This document shows, piece by piece, positions 17,958-25,326 of a stretch of 38,970 bases of DNA. The notes beneath the pieces were generated by a model. That model saw only the letters and a list, made by a program, of their open reading frames with translations, had not been told where the DNA came from and ran no database searches. Position 1 is the first letter of the stretch; each line of letters starts with the position of its first letter. This DNA comes from an uncultured Candidatus Thioglobus sp. (lineage in GTDB: Bacteria; Pseudomonadota; Gammaproteobacteria; PS1; Pseudothioglobaceae). Position numbers and translations under genes: made by a program. The stretch is taken from positions 1 to 38,970 of the forward strand of contig CAJQSO010000042.1 of NCBI GenBank assembly GCA_905614365.1, in the 5' to 3' direction.

Positions 17958-17986
17958 ATTATAGTTATATGAATTTCAAACTTTAA
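17958..17986 (-). promoter_or_regulatory. Possible internal promoter for the ATPase gene
   Basis: On the minus strand a perfect TATAAT (plus-strand 17958-17963) lies 30 nt before the ATPase start, with a weak -35 candidate TTAAAG 17 nt upstream (17981-17986). The -35 falls inside one arm of the AT-rich palindrome. In such AT-rich DNA a single good hexamer is weak evidence. Confidence 0.25.
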
Positions 17987-18021
17987 TATATAGTTTTATT
18001 AAAAAACTATATATTAAAGTT
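17979..18021. repeat. 19-bp perfect AT-rich palindrome with 5-nt loop
   Basis: Arms 17979-17997 and 18003-18021 are exact reverse complements, separated by ATTAA. Only three base pairs per arm are G-C. It lies immediately downstream, in transcription direction, of the binding-protein terminator and in the leader of the ATPase gene. It lacks the GC-rich stem of a terminator. It could be an mRNA-stabilising or processing hairpin, or an operator over the possible internal promoter. Confidence 0.8.
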
Positions 18022-18056
18022 AAAAAAAAACATCCGGCCCTAAAGCCGGATGTTTT
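18021..18056 (-). terminator. Intrinsic terminator between binding-protein and ATPase genes
   Basis: Read on the minus strand, a 12-bp perfect stem with core ACATCCGGC (plus-strand arms 18027-18038 and 18045-18056, 6-nt loop) runs into a tract of nine T. It begins 19 nt after the stop codon of the BMP binding-protein gene. Because the rest of the importer and the whole nucleoside pathway follow on the same strand, it probably lets only part of the transcripts continue. Confidence 0.9.
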
Positions 18057-18075
18057 CAGGGATAAAAACTGCTTA

Positions 18076-19101
18076 TTATAAAGGGCAGGTATTATCACTC
18101 ATGTAGTCATGAACTACGATAGAGCCATCAACAATTCCAGCTCTTGCAGCTTCAACACTAGCCATCATTTCCGCAGAAACTAAATCAGCATTGTACTCAT
18201 CCATAGCAGCACCAACACCGTCTTCTGCAACACCATTAACAGTGAAACCAGCAGACCAAGTTCCATTCATAGCAGCTTCAAAACTTTGGTAAGCAGCAAG
18301 TCCAACTTTCTTATACATAGAAGTTAGCATTGTTCCAGGCTGAATATAGTTTTGGTTAGAGTCTACACCAATTGCCAAAACACCCATATCAGCAGCAGTT
18401 TGGTAAACACCCATTCCAGTTCCACCAGCAGCAGCAAATACTACGTCAGCACCATTTTCAACTTGGTTACGAGTAATCTCGCCACCCTTAGATGGGTTAC
18501 CCCATGCAGCAGGAGTTGAACCAGTCATTTGAGCTAGAACATTCATAGAACTATCTTGATGTGCAACACCTTGTTTGTAACCACACTCAAAACGGCTAAT
18601 TAATGGAATATCCATTCCACCAACAAAACCTACAGTTCCAGTACTTGAAGCCATAGCAGCCATAACGCCAACTAGGAAAGATCCTTCATGCTCTTTAAAT
18701 ACAACATTTTGAACGTTTGGAGCATCTACAACACCATCAATAATAGTGAATTGCGTATCAGGATACTCTGCAGCAGCTGCAGCAACTGCATTCGCCATAG
18801 TAAAACCTACAGCAACAACTGGGCTATAGCCACGCTGTGCAAACTTCTTAAGGCTTTGTTCCATCATAGCTTCATTAGTTGGCTCAAGCTCAGTAACAGC
18901 AATACCAGTATCATTCATGAATTTTGTAATACCGTTAAATACTGCTTCATTAAAAGATTTGTCATTTTTACCAGCAGTATCATAAACTACAGCAGGCTTA
19001 ATTTCAGCTTGTGCAATTGATGCCGTTAGGACAACTGCAGTAGCGATTATCGCTAGGGCAGATTTTTTAATTATTCCGCCAAAATGTTTCGTGTTTTTCA
19101 T
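18076..19101 (-). CDS. BMP-family ABC transporter binding protein (nucleoside importer)
   Basis: Periplasmic receptor, 341 residues, of the basic-membrane-protein (BMP/PnrA) family that binds nucleosides. A signal peptide is clear: basic start MKNTKHFGGIIKK, hydrophobic core, and cleavage predicted after Ala32 (SIAQA|EIK). No lipobox cysteine is seen, so it is soluble. Family motifs are YDTAGKNDKSFNEAVFNGI, VAVGFTMANAV, GFVGGMDIPLISRFECGYKQG and FAAAGGTGMGVYQTA. A good Shine-Dalgarno AAGGAG precedes the ATG. It is the first gene of the minus operon, behind a near-consensus promoter, and is followed by a strong terminator. Confidence 0.9.
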   Translation of the reverse strand: MKNTKHFGGIIKKSALAIIATAVVLTASIAQAEIKPAVVYDTAGKNDKSFNEAVFNGITKFMNDTGIAVTELEPTNEAMMEQSLKKFAQRGYSPVVAVGFTMANAVAAAAAEYPDTQFTIIDGVVDAPNVQNVVFKEHEGSFLVGVMAAMASSTGTVGFVGGMDIPLISRFECGYKQGVAHQDSSMNVLAQMTGSTPAAWGNPSKGGEITRNQVENGADVVFAAAGGTGMGVYQTAADMGVLAIGVDSNQNYIQPGTMLTSMYKKVGLAAYQSFEAAMNGTWSAGFTVNGVAEDGVGAAMDEYNADLVSAEMMASVEAARAGIVDGSIVVHDYMSDNTCPL

Positions 19102-19250
19102 TGTGTACTTCTCCTTAGTTATTAATCTTAATTTTTTTTTTCAATAGAACAAAAACCATCATTAAAAAAAAGATAGTCTAAAAATATCTTTTGTTATTAA
19201 CTCAAGCTTTGTATTAAAAGTATATAGAAATAAAATCTTAAGTTGTTGAT

Positions 19251-19279
19251 ATTCTATTCTCGATGATGTCCTTTGTCAA
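19251..19279 (-). promoter_or_regulatory. Sigma70 promoter for the nucleoside operon
   Basis: On the minus strand: consensus -35 TTGACA (plus-strand 19274-19279), a 17-nt spacer, and -10 TAGAAT (19251-19256), which matches consensus at five of six bases. Transcription would start near 19244, giving a leader of about 140 nt before the binding-protein gene. Confidence 0.7.
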
Positions 19280-19339
19280 AAAATTTTCAATGTATTTTCA
19301 ATCTATTTTTGCTAGCTCTTATAATTAACTATTTATAGT

Positions 19340-19368
19340 TTGAGTATACTTGTCTATACAAGTACAAA
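19340..19368 (+). promoter_or_regulatory. Candidate promoter with operator-like palindrome for the purine operon
   Basis: Plus-strand -35 candidate TTGAGT (19340-19345) and -10 candidate TACAAA (19363-19368) each match four of six consensus bases with a 17-nt spacer. The spacer and the first bases of the -10 carry the perfect inverted repeat TACTTGT-CTAT-ACAAGTA (19347-19364). A 7+7 repeat of this form resembles operators of dimeric GntR/FadR-like repressors, and its position would block RNA polymerase. The promoter hexamers alone are weak; the palindrome is certain. Confidence 0.45.
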
Positions 19369-19513
19369 TAATCATTTTTAAATTCAAGATGAAAAATAAA
19401 TGTTTACAACAATCATTAATACATTTATGCATATAATTAAATAATTATTTAAATACCTATAAGTGCACCACTTAAAATAATAGTTGTATTCGCATACTTA
19501 GCTAAAAATTATT

Positions 19514-20440
19514 ATGAATAAAAAAATCATTCAAAGTCTTAATAGCTATCCTCGAAATATGGTGGGCTATGGTAAGGATCCAATCCACCCCAAATGGCCA
19601 AATAAAGCCCGCATTGCAGTTCAATTTGTGTTGAATTATGAAGAAGGCGCTGAAAATTCAATTCTTCATGGAGATAATACATCAGAGGCATTCCTTTCAG
19701 AGATTGTTGGTGCTAAGGCCTATGAAGGCGTTAGGCATATGAGTATGGAGTCTATCTATGAGTATGGTTCGAGAGCAGGTGTCTGGAGAATATTAAACCT
19801 TTTTAAAGAATTCGATGTCCCAGTAACTATTTTTGTAGTGGCTCTTGCAATTGCTCGTAATCGAGAACTTGCAGATTATTTAGTAGAACAAAATTATGAT
19901 ATTTGTGCGCATGGATTTAGGTGGATAGATTATCAATTTGTTGATGAAAAAACAGAGCGAGATCATATAAATGACTGCATTTCTGTTTTGACAGAATACT
20001 TAGGAAAAAGACCAGAGGGATGGTACACCGGAAGAAACAGTCCAAATACAAGAAAGCTGATTGTGGAAGAGGGTGGTTTTCTTTATGATAGTGACACCTA
20101 TGATGATGATTTGCCTTACTGGTCAGAAGAGTTTGGCGCTGAAAAAAAACATTTAATTATTCCCTACACTCTTGATGTAAATGATATGAGGTTTGCTTCA
20201 CCACAAGGGTTTAATTCTGGAGAACAGTTCTTTAACTATCTAAAGGATACTTTTGATGCACTATATCTTGAAGGAGAGGTAAGTCCCAAAATGATGTCAG
20301 TTGGAATGCATGCGAGAATATTAGGGCGCCCTGGAAGAATTATGGCTATGAGAAGATTCTTAGAGTATGTTAAAACGTTTGATAACGTTTGGCTTTGTTC
20401 GCGAAGGGAAATTGCTGATCATTGGTATAAAAACTTTTAA
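19514..20440 (+). CDS. puuE: Allantoinase PuuE (polysaccharide-deacetylase type)
   Basis: Hydrolyses (S)-allantoin to allantoate, using the polysaccharide-deacetylase fold rather than the amidohydrolase fold of classical allantoinase. It has 308 residues, the family length. Diagnostic motifs are YPRNMVGYGKDPIHPKWP near the N-terminus, QFVLNYEEGAENS, the metal-region AHGFRWIDYQ, GWYTGRNSPNTRKL and SVGMHARILGRPGR. The first ATG gives the family N-terminus, but no Shine-Dalgarno is visible before it. It is the first gene of the purine-degradation operon, 12 nt ahead of uraD. Confidence 0.95.
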   Translation: MNKKIIQSLNSYPRNMVGYGKDPIHPKWPNKARIAVQFVLNYEEGAENSILHGDNTSEAFLSEIVGAKAYEGVRHMSMESIYEYGSRAGVWRILNLFKEFDVPVTIFVVALAIARNRELADYLVEQNYDICAHGFRWIDYQFVDEKTERDHINDCISVLTEYLGKRPEGWYTGRNSPNTRKLIVEEGGFLYDSDTYDDDLPYWSEEFGAEKKHLIIPYTLDVNDMRFASPQGFNSGEQFFNYLKDTFDALYLEGEVSPKMMSVGMHARILGRPGRIMAMRRFLEYVKTFDNVWLCSRREIADHWYKNF

Positions 20441-20452
20441 GAAGGACGAGAG

Positions 20453-20974
20453 ATGGAATTACCAGTAAATTTAGCAAAGCAATCTTCAGAAGCCTTTTTA
20501 GAAACGTTTGTAAACTTGTACGAGCACTCCCCATGGTTTGTAGAGAGATCATTGCCTTTGGTTATAGTTGATGAAAAATACAATAGTTTGGAAAAATTTC
20601 ATGAGCTTCTTTCAGATATTATGCTTAATTCAGATAATGATCTGCAGGATAATTTAATAGTTGCCCATCCAACTTTGGCAGGTAAAAAAGCCCAAAATAA
20701 AGAACTTACTGATTTTTCAACCATTGAACAAAAATCTGCTGGATTAAGTGACTGCTCTGACTCTGAAATCGAGCTTTTTGAAAGTCTTAATAAAGAGTAT
20801 TTTTCTAAATTTGAATTCCCTTTTATTATGGCAGTTAAAGAAAAAAATAAATCTGAGATTGTTTCAAAGTTTAAAGAGCGAATAGAGAATTCAAAAAATC
20901 AAGAAAGGTCAAATGCTCTAGATGAGATTAATAAAATAGCGTGGCTAAGAATTAAGGAGATTTATGGGGTCTGA
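20453..20974 (+). CDS. uraD: OHCU decarboxylase UraD
   Basis: Decarboxylates 2-oxo-4-hydroxy-4-carboxy-5-ureidoimidazoline to (S)-allantoin, the last step before PuuE. It has 173 residues. The catalytic histidine is His72 in the hallmark VAHPTLAGK. The SAGLS motif and the C-terminal region ending ALDEINKIAWLRIKEIYGV also fit the family. A Shine-Dalgarno AAGGA precedes the ATG. The end overlaps the start of the allantoicase gene by 11 nt. Confidence 0.94.
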   Translation: MELPVNLAKQSSEAFLETFVNLYEHSPWFVERSLPLVIVDEKYNSLEKFHELLSDIMLNSDNDLQDNLIVAHPTLAGKKAQNKELTDFSTIEQKSAGLSDCSDSEIELFESLNKEYFSKFEFPFIMAVKEKNKSEIVSKFKERIENSKNQERSNALDEINKIAWLRIKEIYGV

Positions 20975-21962
20975 TAACCAGATTGATGTTGCTAGTGCAA
21001 GTTTTGGAACCAAAGTTGTTTATTGTAGTGATGAATTTTTTGCAGACTCAGGTCGCATGCTTCAATCAAGTGATCCTGTTTGGATTGAAGATAAATATGA
21101 TACAAATGGTAAGTGGATGGATGGCTGGGAGAGCCGAAGACGGCGAGATGGGAAAAATGACTTTTGTTTTATTAGGTTAGGAGCTGAATCTATTATTAAT
21201 AACTTCAATATTGATACAACTCACTTTACTGGAAATTTTGCACCTGGAATTTCTGTTCAAGGATGCTCTGTACCAGGAGGTACTACTGATGATTTAGTTG
21301 TTGATAGTAGCGCAGTTACCGAATGGTTTGATCTTATTACTAAAGAAACTCTAGAGGGTGACTCAAAAAATTTATTTACTAGTGCTTCATCTAAGCCAAT
21401 TACGCATCTAAAAATTACATTACTCCCAGATGGGGGGATTGCTCGATTCAGGGCTTATGGAGAGGTATGGGTTGATGAAAAGAAATATGAAATCAATGGC
21501 ACGAACGTAATATCAAAAGAAAGTGGCGCTAAAGCGATTTTTGCTAATGATGAACACTTTGGAAGCTTAAGTAATGTTTTAGAAAAGCATGAACCTTTGA
21601 GTATGGCGGATGGTTGGGAAACAAGGCGACGAAGAAAGCCTGGGAATGATTGGGGAATTATTGCACTTTCTAAGCCTGCAACTGCAGAGGAAATTGTCGT
21701 TGATACGAAATTTTTTAAAGGCAATTTTCCAGATACTTTTTCAATATCAACTTCTAATTCACCAGATGTAGATGACAAAACCTTGAAAGAAAACAGTAAA
21801 ACTTGGAACAAACTTATTGAAGGAAAAAAACTAAGGATTAACCAAATGCATGTTTTTAAGGGTTTGGACATACTGCATAATGATGCGTTTACACATATCA
21901 GAATTGACATATATCCAGATGGCGGTATTGCTAGATTAAAACTTATTGGTAAATTTATCTAA
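20964..21962 (+). CDS. alc: Allantoicase
   Basis: Hydrolyses allantoate to ureidoglycolate and urea. The 332-residue protein consists of two homologous jelly-roll repeats, visible as paired motifs: DGWESRRRR (about residues 53-61) and DGWETRRRR in the second half, and LLPDGGIARFR and IYPDGGIARLK near the end of each repeat. The ATG lies inside the end of uraD, 4 nt behind an AAGGAG Shine-Dalgarno, which decides the start. Having allantoicase plus AllA means nitrogen leaves here as urea, not as ammonia by the allantoate amidohydrolase route. Confidence 0.95.
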   Translation: MGSDNQIDVASASFGTKVVYCSDEFFADSGRMLQSSDPVWIEDKYDTNGKWMDGWESRRRRDGKNDFCFIRLGAESIINNFNIDTTHFTGNFAPGISVQGCSVPGGTTDDLVVDSSAVTEWFDLITKETLEGDSKNLFTSASSKPITHLKITLLPDGGIARFRAYGEVWVDEKKYEINGTNVISKESGAKAIFANDEHFGSLSNVLEKHEPLSMADGWETRRRRKPGNDWGIIALSKPATAEEIVVDTKFFKGNFPDTFSISTSNSPDVDDKTLKENSKTWNKLIEGKKLRINQMHVFKGLDILHNDAFTHIRIDIYPDGGIARLKLIGKFI

Positions 21963-21964
21963 AT

Positions 21965-22486
21965 ATGAATACTCTAAAACTTACTCCTGAGGCGTTAACT
22001 CCAGAAAGTTTTCAACTGTTTGGTGAAGTGCTTAGTACTGATAATAAAGAATCTATTACAATTAATGATGGTTTTGCATCTAAGTTTCCTGATATTGTAA
22101 AATTAGACACTAAGGAAGATAGCGGTGAAACAAGTGTTCATATTTTTGTTGCTAAGAAGAGGCAGTTTCCTCTTCAAATTACTATGCTCGAAAATCATCC
22201 TTTTTTTAGTCAGACATTTATTCCAAAAAATAACACTCCATTTATAGTTGTTGTTGCGCCTCCATCTGAAGAGCCTGTAATTGAAAATATTAAAGCTTTT
22301 ATTACAGATGGTGATCAAGGCATAAGTTATTCAAGAGGAGTTTGGCACTTTCCTTTGATTAGTTTAAAAGATAATGCTCAGTTCGTTGTGATAGATAGGA
22401 AGCATAATATTGACCTTGACAGCATAAAGCAGTGCACTGTTAAAAAAATTAAAGATGTGAAAATTAATATTGAGTTAAGCTTATGA
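21965..22486 (+). CDS. allA: Ureidoglycolate lyase AllA
   Basis: Splits ureidoglycolate into glyoxylate and urea, the end of the pathway in this window. It has 173 residues, slightly longer than the 160 of E. coli AllA. Family motifs are MLENHPFFSQTFIP, PFIVVVAPP and GISYSRGVWHFPLI, the last holding the conserved active-site histidine region. It begins 2 nt after alc and overlaps puuD by 4 nt (ATGA). Confidence 0.92.
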   Translation: MNTLKLTPEALTPESFQLFGEVLSTDNKESITINDGFASKFPDIVKLDTKEDSGETSVHIFVAKKRQFPLQITMLENHPFFSQTFIPKNNTPFIVVVAPPSEEPVIENIKAFITDGDQGISYSRGVWHFPLISLKDNAQFVVIDRKHNIDLDSIKQCTVKKIKDVKINIELSL

Positions 22487-23658
22487 TGCAAATATATCTA
22501 ATGGACTGGCTAAGTCTAGTTTTAAAATTACTCCATATAATTGCAGGTATTGCCTGGATTGGGGCTTCCTTTTATTTTAATTGGCTAGAAAATAAACTTG
22601 ACCGATTAAATAATAGAGACGAGATAGCTGGTAACTTATGGGCAGTTCACGGCGGTGGCTTTTATCATTTAGAAAAATATAAGAAATATCCCCAAACACT
22701 TCCAGAACCTTTGCATTGGTTTAAGTGGGAAGCTTATGTCACATGGCTTTCTGGAATTTCACTACTTTCAGTTATCTATTATTTTAATGCTAGCACCTAT
22801 TTATTGGCTGCTAATAGCTCAATATCTGCATTATATGGCGTTGGTTTAAGCCTCTTAGGACTATTACTTTTTTGGCTTATCTATGATCTTTTGTGTAAGT
22901 CTAAATTGGTTACTAAATCAGCAATTTTTATAGCTATTATTTTTATAGTAATTGCGTTTTTTGCATATTTTTATAGCAATATTTTTAATCCTAGAGCAGT
23001 TTATATGCAAATTGGCTCAATGATTGGAACAGTAATGGTTGCTAATGTTTTCTTTGTGATTATTCCAGTTCAAAAAAAATTAGTCGATGCATGTGAAAAC
23101 TCTACTGAGGTTAGTTTAGAGCTTGGACAAATCGGCTATCTTCGCTCTCGTCATAATAATTACTTTACCCTGCCAGTTTTATTTATGATGATAAGTGGTC
23201 ATTACCCTACAATTTATAGTGGAGATTATGGCTGGTTGATTTTAATGGCTGTTATTGGAATTTTGGTAATGGTTCGCCATTACTTTAATCTAAGAGGAGT
23301 TGGTAAAGCTAAAAATAGTCTAATTGCAATTATAGTTATTTCAACTTTTGCCTTAATTTACGCTCTAGCGCCATCTCCAATTAAGACGCAAGATCAAAAC
23401 CAACAAATCGTAACTATTGCTGAGGCTCAAGTCATTATTGAAAAGCATTGTGTAAGTTGCCACGCTGCAGAGCCTTCAAATAAAGCATTTGCTATAGCGC
23501 CAAATGGAATTATGTTAGATACTAAAGAAAAAATTATTGCCCATAAGAATCAAATATATCAGCAGTCCGTTTTATCTAAAGCAATGCCTTTAATTAATAA
23601 TACAAATATGACAGATGAAGAGAGAGCGAAATTAGGGGTTTGGATTGAGGCAAATTAA
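22483..23658 (+). CDS. puuD: Respiration-linked urate hydroxylase PuuD (membrane, cytochrome c domain)
   Basis: Oxidises urate to 5-hydroxyisourate, replacing soluble H2O2-forming uricase. The 391-residue protein has an N-terminal membrane part with about eight helices (residues about 9-297) and the conserved stretch AIAGNLWAVHGGGFYHLEKY-like at 48-66. The C-terminal periplasmic cytochrome c domain has haem site CVSCH at 323-327 and a likely axial Met368 in KAMPL. In the family, electrons pass through this haem to the respiratory chain. The product feeds UraH, encoded two genes downstream. The start overlaps allA by 4 nt. Confidence 0.93.
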   Translation: MMQIYLMDWLSLVLKLLHIIAGIAWIGASFYFNWLENKLDRLNNRDEIAGNLWAVHGGGFYHLEKYKKYPQTLPEPLHWFKWEAYVTWLSGISLLSVIYYFNASTYLLAANSSISALYGVGLSLLGLLLFWLIYDLLCKSKLVTKSAIFIAIIFIVIAFFAYFYSNIFNPRAVYMQIGSMIGTVMVANVFFVIIPVQKKLVDACENSTEVSLELGQIGYLRSRHNNYFTLPVLFMMISGHYPTIYSGDYGWLILMAVIGILVMVRHYFNLRGVGKAKNSLIAIIVISTFALIYALAPSPIKTQDQNQQIVTIAEAQVIIEKHCVSCHAAEPSNKAFAIAPNGIMLDTKEKIIAHKNQIYQQSVLSKAMPLINNTNMTDEERAKLGVWIEAN

Positions 23659-24971
23659 TGAGTGAATATAGCCATTATCGAGGAGCAATCTACCACTGTA
23701 CAGAGAGTAATGGGGTTTTAGAGCCAAACTATTTTGTAGATGGGCTTATGGTTGTTGATAATGGTTCTGGAAGCATTATCGAGGTTGGAAACTTCAATCA
23801 AATTTTTTCAAAATGGCCAAATGCTAAATCATCTACTCATTTTAAGGATAGCTTGATAATGCCAGGCTTTATTGATACTCATGTTCATTATCCGCAATAT
23901 AAAGTTATAGCTTCTTATGGAGCAAGTCTTATAGACTGGCTTAATAAGTACACTTTTATTGAAGAACAAAAGTTTTCAGATGAGGTTTATGCTTCTAAAG
24001 TTGCAGATTTATTTCTTGATGAGCTTATTAAAAATGGCACAACAACAGCAATGACTTTTTGCACCTCACATAAACAATCTGTAGATATTTTTTTTACGGC
24101 AGCAGAAAAGTTAAAGCTTAGAATGGTGGCCGGTAAAGTTATGATGGATAGAAATGCACCAGAGGGTCTGTGTGATAGTGTGGATGCTAGTTATTTTGAT
24201 TCAAAAGAGCTTATTGAAAAATGGCACAATAGAGGGCGAATGAGTTATGCAGTTACTCCTAGATTTGCTCCTACATCATCTTCTGAGCAATTAGTACAGG
24301 CTGCTAAATTATTAGAAGAATATTCAGATAATAATGGAAATGAAGGCGTTCTTCTGCAAACTCATCTTAATGAAAATATTGATGAAATTGGCTGGGTAAA
24401 AGAGCTTTTTCCAGACTCAAAAAACTACTTTGATGTCTATGATAATTTTAATCTATCAGGACCTAATTCAGTTTTTGGCCATTGCATTTATAATACTGAT
24501 GAAGAATATAAACGTATCGCCGATTCAGGCTCTAAGGTAGCACTATGTCCAAGATCCAATTTATTTCTTGGGAGTGGTCTATTTGAGCTTGATAAATTAG
24601 AGACTTTTGGAATAGGCACTGCACTTGCATCAGATGTTGGCGGTGGCGACAGCTTTTCAATGTTTCAGGTAATGAATGAAGCTTATAAAATATGTCGACT
24701 AAATAATTATAATTTAGATCCTGTTAAGGCTTTTTATCTGACAACTCTGGCTGCAGCAAAAGTACTTAATATGGATAATCGTATCGGTAACTTTGAGCCT
24801 AATAAGGAGGCAGACTTTATTGTTATTGATTTAAAGGCAACAGAATTAATAAAAAATAAACTCGAAACCTCAGATGATATTAACGATATATTATTTAATT
24901 TAATGACTTTAGGTGATGATAGACTAATTAAAGAGGTTTATATTTTAGGCCAAAATATTTACCAAAAATAA
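23658..24971 (+). CDS. guaD: Guanine deaminase GuaD
   Basis: Zinc amidohydrolase converting guanine to xanthine and ammonia, 437 residues. Metal and catalytic positions are visible: HVH at 75-77 in PGFIDTHVHYPQ, His236 and Glu239 in THLNEN, His275 in FGHC and Asp326 in LASDVGGG. CPRSNLFLGSGLF is typical of guanine deaminases within the superfamily. The ATG overlaps the puuD stop by 1 nt. Xanthine produced here goes to XdhAB. Confidence 0.94.
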   Translation: MSEYSHYRGAIYHCTESNGVLEPNYFVDGLMVVDNGSGSIIEVGNFNQIFSKWPNAKSSTHFKDSLIMPGFIDTHVHYPQYKVIASYGASLIDWLNKYTFIEEQKFSDEVYASKVADLFLDELIKNGTTTAMTFCTSHKQSVDIFFTAAEKLKLRMVAGKVMMDRNAPEGLCDSVDASYFDSKELIEKWHNRGRMSYAVTPRFAPTSSSEQLVQAAKLLEEYSDNNGNEGVLLQTHLNENIDEIGWVKELFPDSKNYFDVYDNFNLSGPNSVFGHCIYNTDEEYKRIADSGSKVALCPRSNLFLGSGLFELDKLETFGIGTALASDVGGGDSFSMFQVMNEAYKICRLNNYNLDPVKAFYLTTLAAAKVLNMDNRIGNFEPNKEADFIVIDLKATELIKNKLETSDDINDILFNLMTLGDDRLIKEVYILGQNIYQK

Positions 24972-24981
24972 GGAAGGCATA

Positions 24982-25326
24982 ATGGGACAACTTACAACAC
25001 ATATATTAGATACCTCTGCAGGAGTTCCTGCAAGTGGTGTAGCGATAAATTTATATCGAAGAGATGGCACAAATTCAATACATCTTAAATCAATAAAAAC
25101 GAATTTAGATGGCCGTTGTGACAAACCTTTATTGTCAGAAGAAGAATTTGATGAGGGTTGTTATGAGCTGGAATTCATAGTGGATGATTATTATGAAGCT
25201 AAAAATATTAAGTGCCCTTTTTTAAAAGATGTCATTATTCGTTTCTATATTAGTGAAAGAAGTGAAAACTACCATGTACCTCTTTTAATTTCCCCTTATA
25301 GTTATTCAACCTATCGAGGAAGCTAG
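24982..25326 (+). CDS. uraH: 5-Hydroxyisourate hydrolase UraH (transthyretin-like)
   Basis: Hydrolyses 5-hydroxyisourate, the PuuD product, to OHCU for UraD. It has 114 residues, the usual length. All hallmark elements are present: His7 in LTTHILD, Arg45 in LDGRCD, His98 in NYHVPLL and the C-terminal tetrapeptide YRGS that distinguishes the enzyme from transthyretin hormone carriers. No signal peptide, so cytoplasmic. AAGGAAGG-like Shine-Dalgarno sequence precedes the ATG. The stop overlaps the xdhA GTG start by 1 nt. Confidence 0.96.
   Translation: MGQLTTHILDTSAGVPASGVAINLYRRDGTNSIHLKSIKTNLDGRCDKPLLSEEEFDEGCYELEFIVDDYYEAKNIKCPFLKDVIIRFYISERSENYHVPLLISPYSYSTYRGS

Larger units (their letters stand above)
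19102..19513. other. Divergent control region, 412 nt, no gene
   Basis: This is the only stretch over 300 nt without a gene. It separates the minus-strand nucleoside operon from the plus-strand purine operon and is very AT-rich. It holds a good minus-strand promoter (19251-19279), a candidate plus-strand promoter with an internal palindrome (19340-19368), a 16-nt perfect AT palindrome (19437-19452) and the inverted repeat TAAGTG-CAC-CACTTA (19460-19474). No RNA gene, known riboswitch or short coding frame with a credible ribosome site was recognised. Confidence 0.75.

Noticed and set aside
17979-18021. AT palindrome as a second terminator
   Set aside because: Stem is nearly all A-T, no proper T-tract follows in the minus direction, and a strong terminator already lies just before it.
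18688-19020. 110-codon plus-strand open frame opposite the BMP gene
   Set aside because: Antisense shadow of a well-supported gene; low-complexity, Asn/Ser-rich product and no ribosome site.
19102-19513. Purine-type riboswitch or small RNA in the divergent region
   Set aside because: No conserved three-way junction or other known aptamer core was recognised; only simple inverted repeats and promoter-like hexamers are visible.
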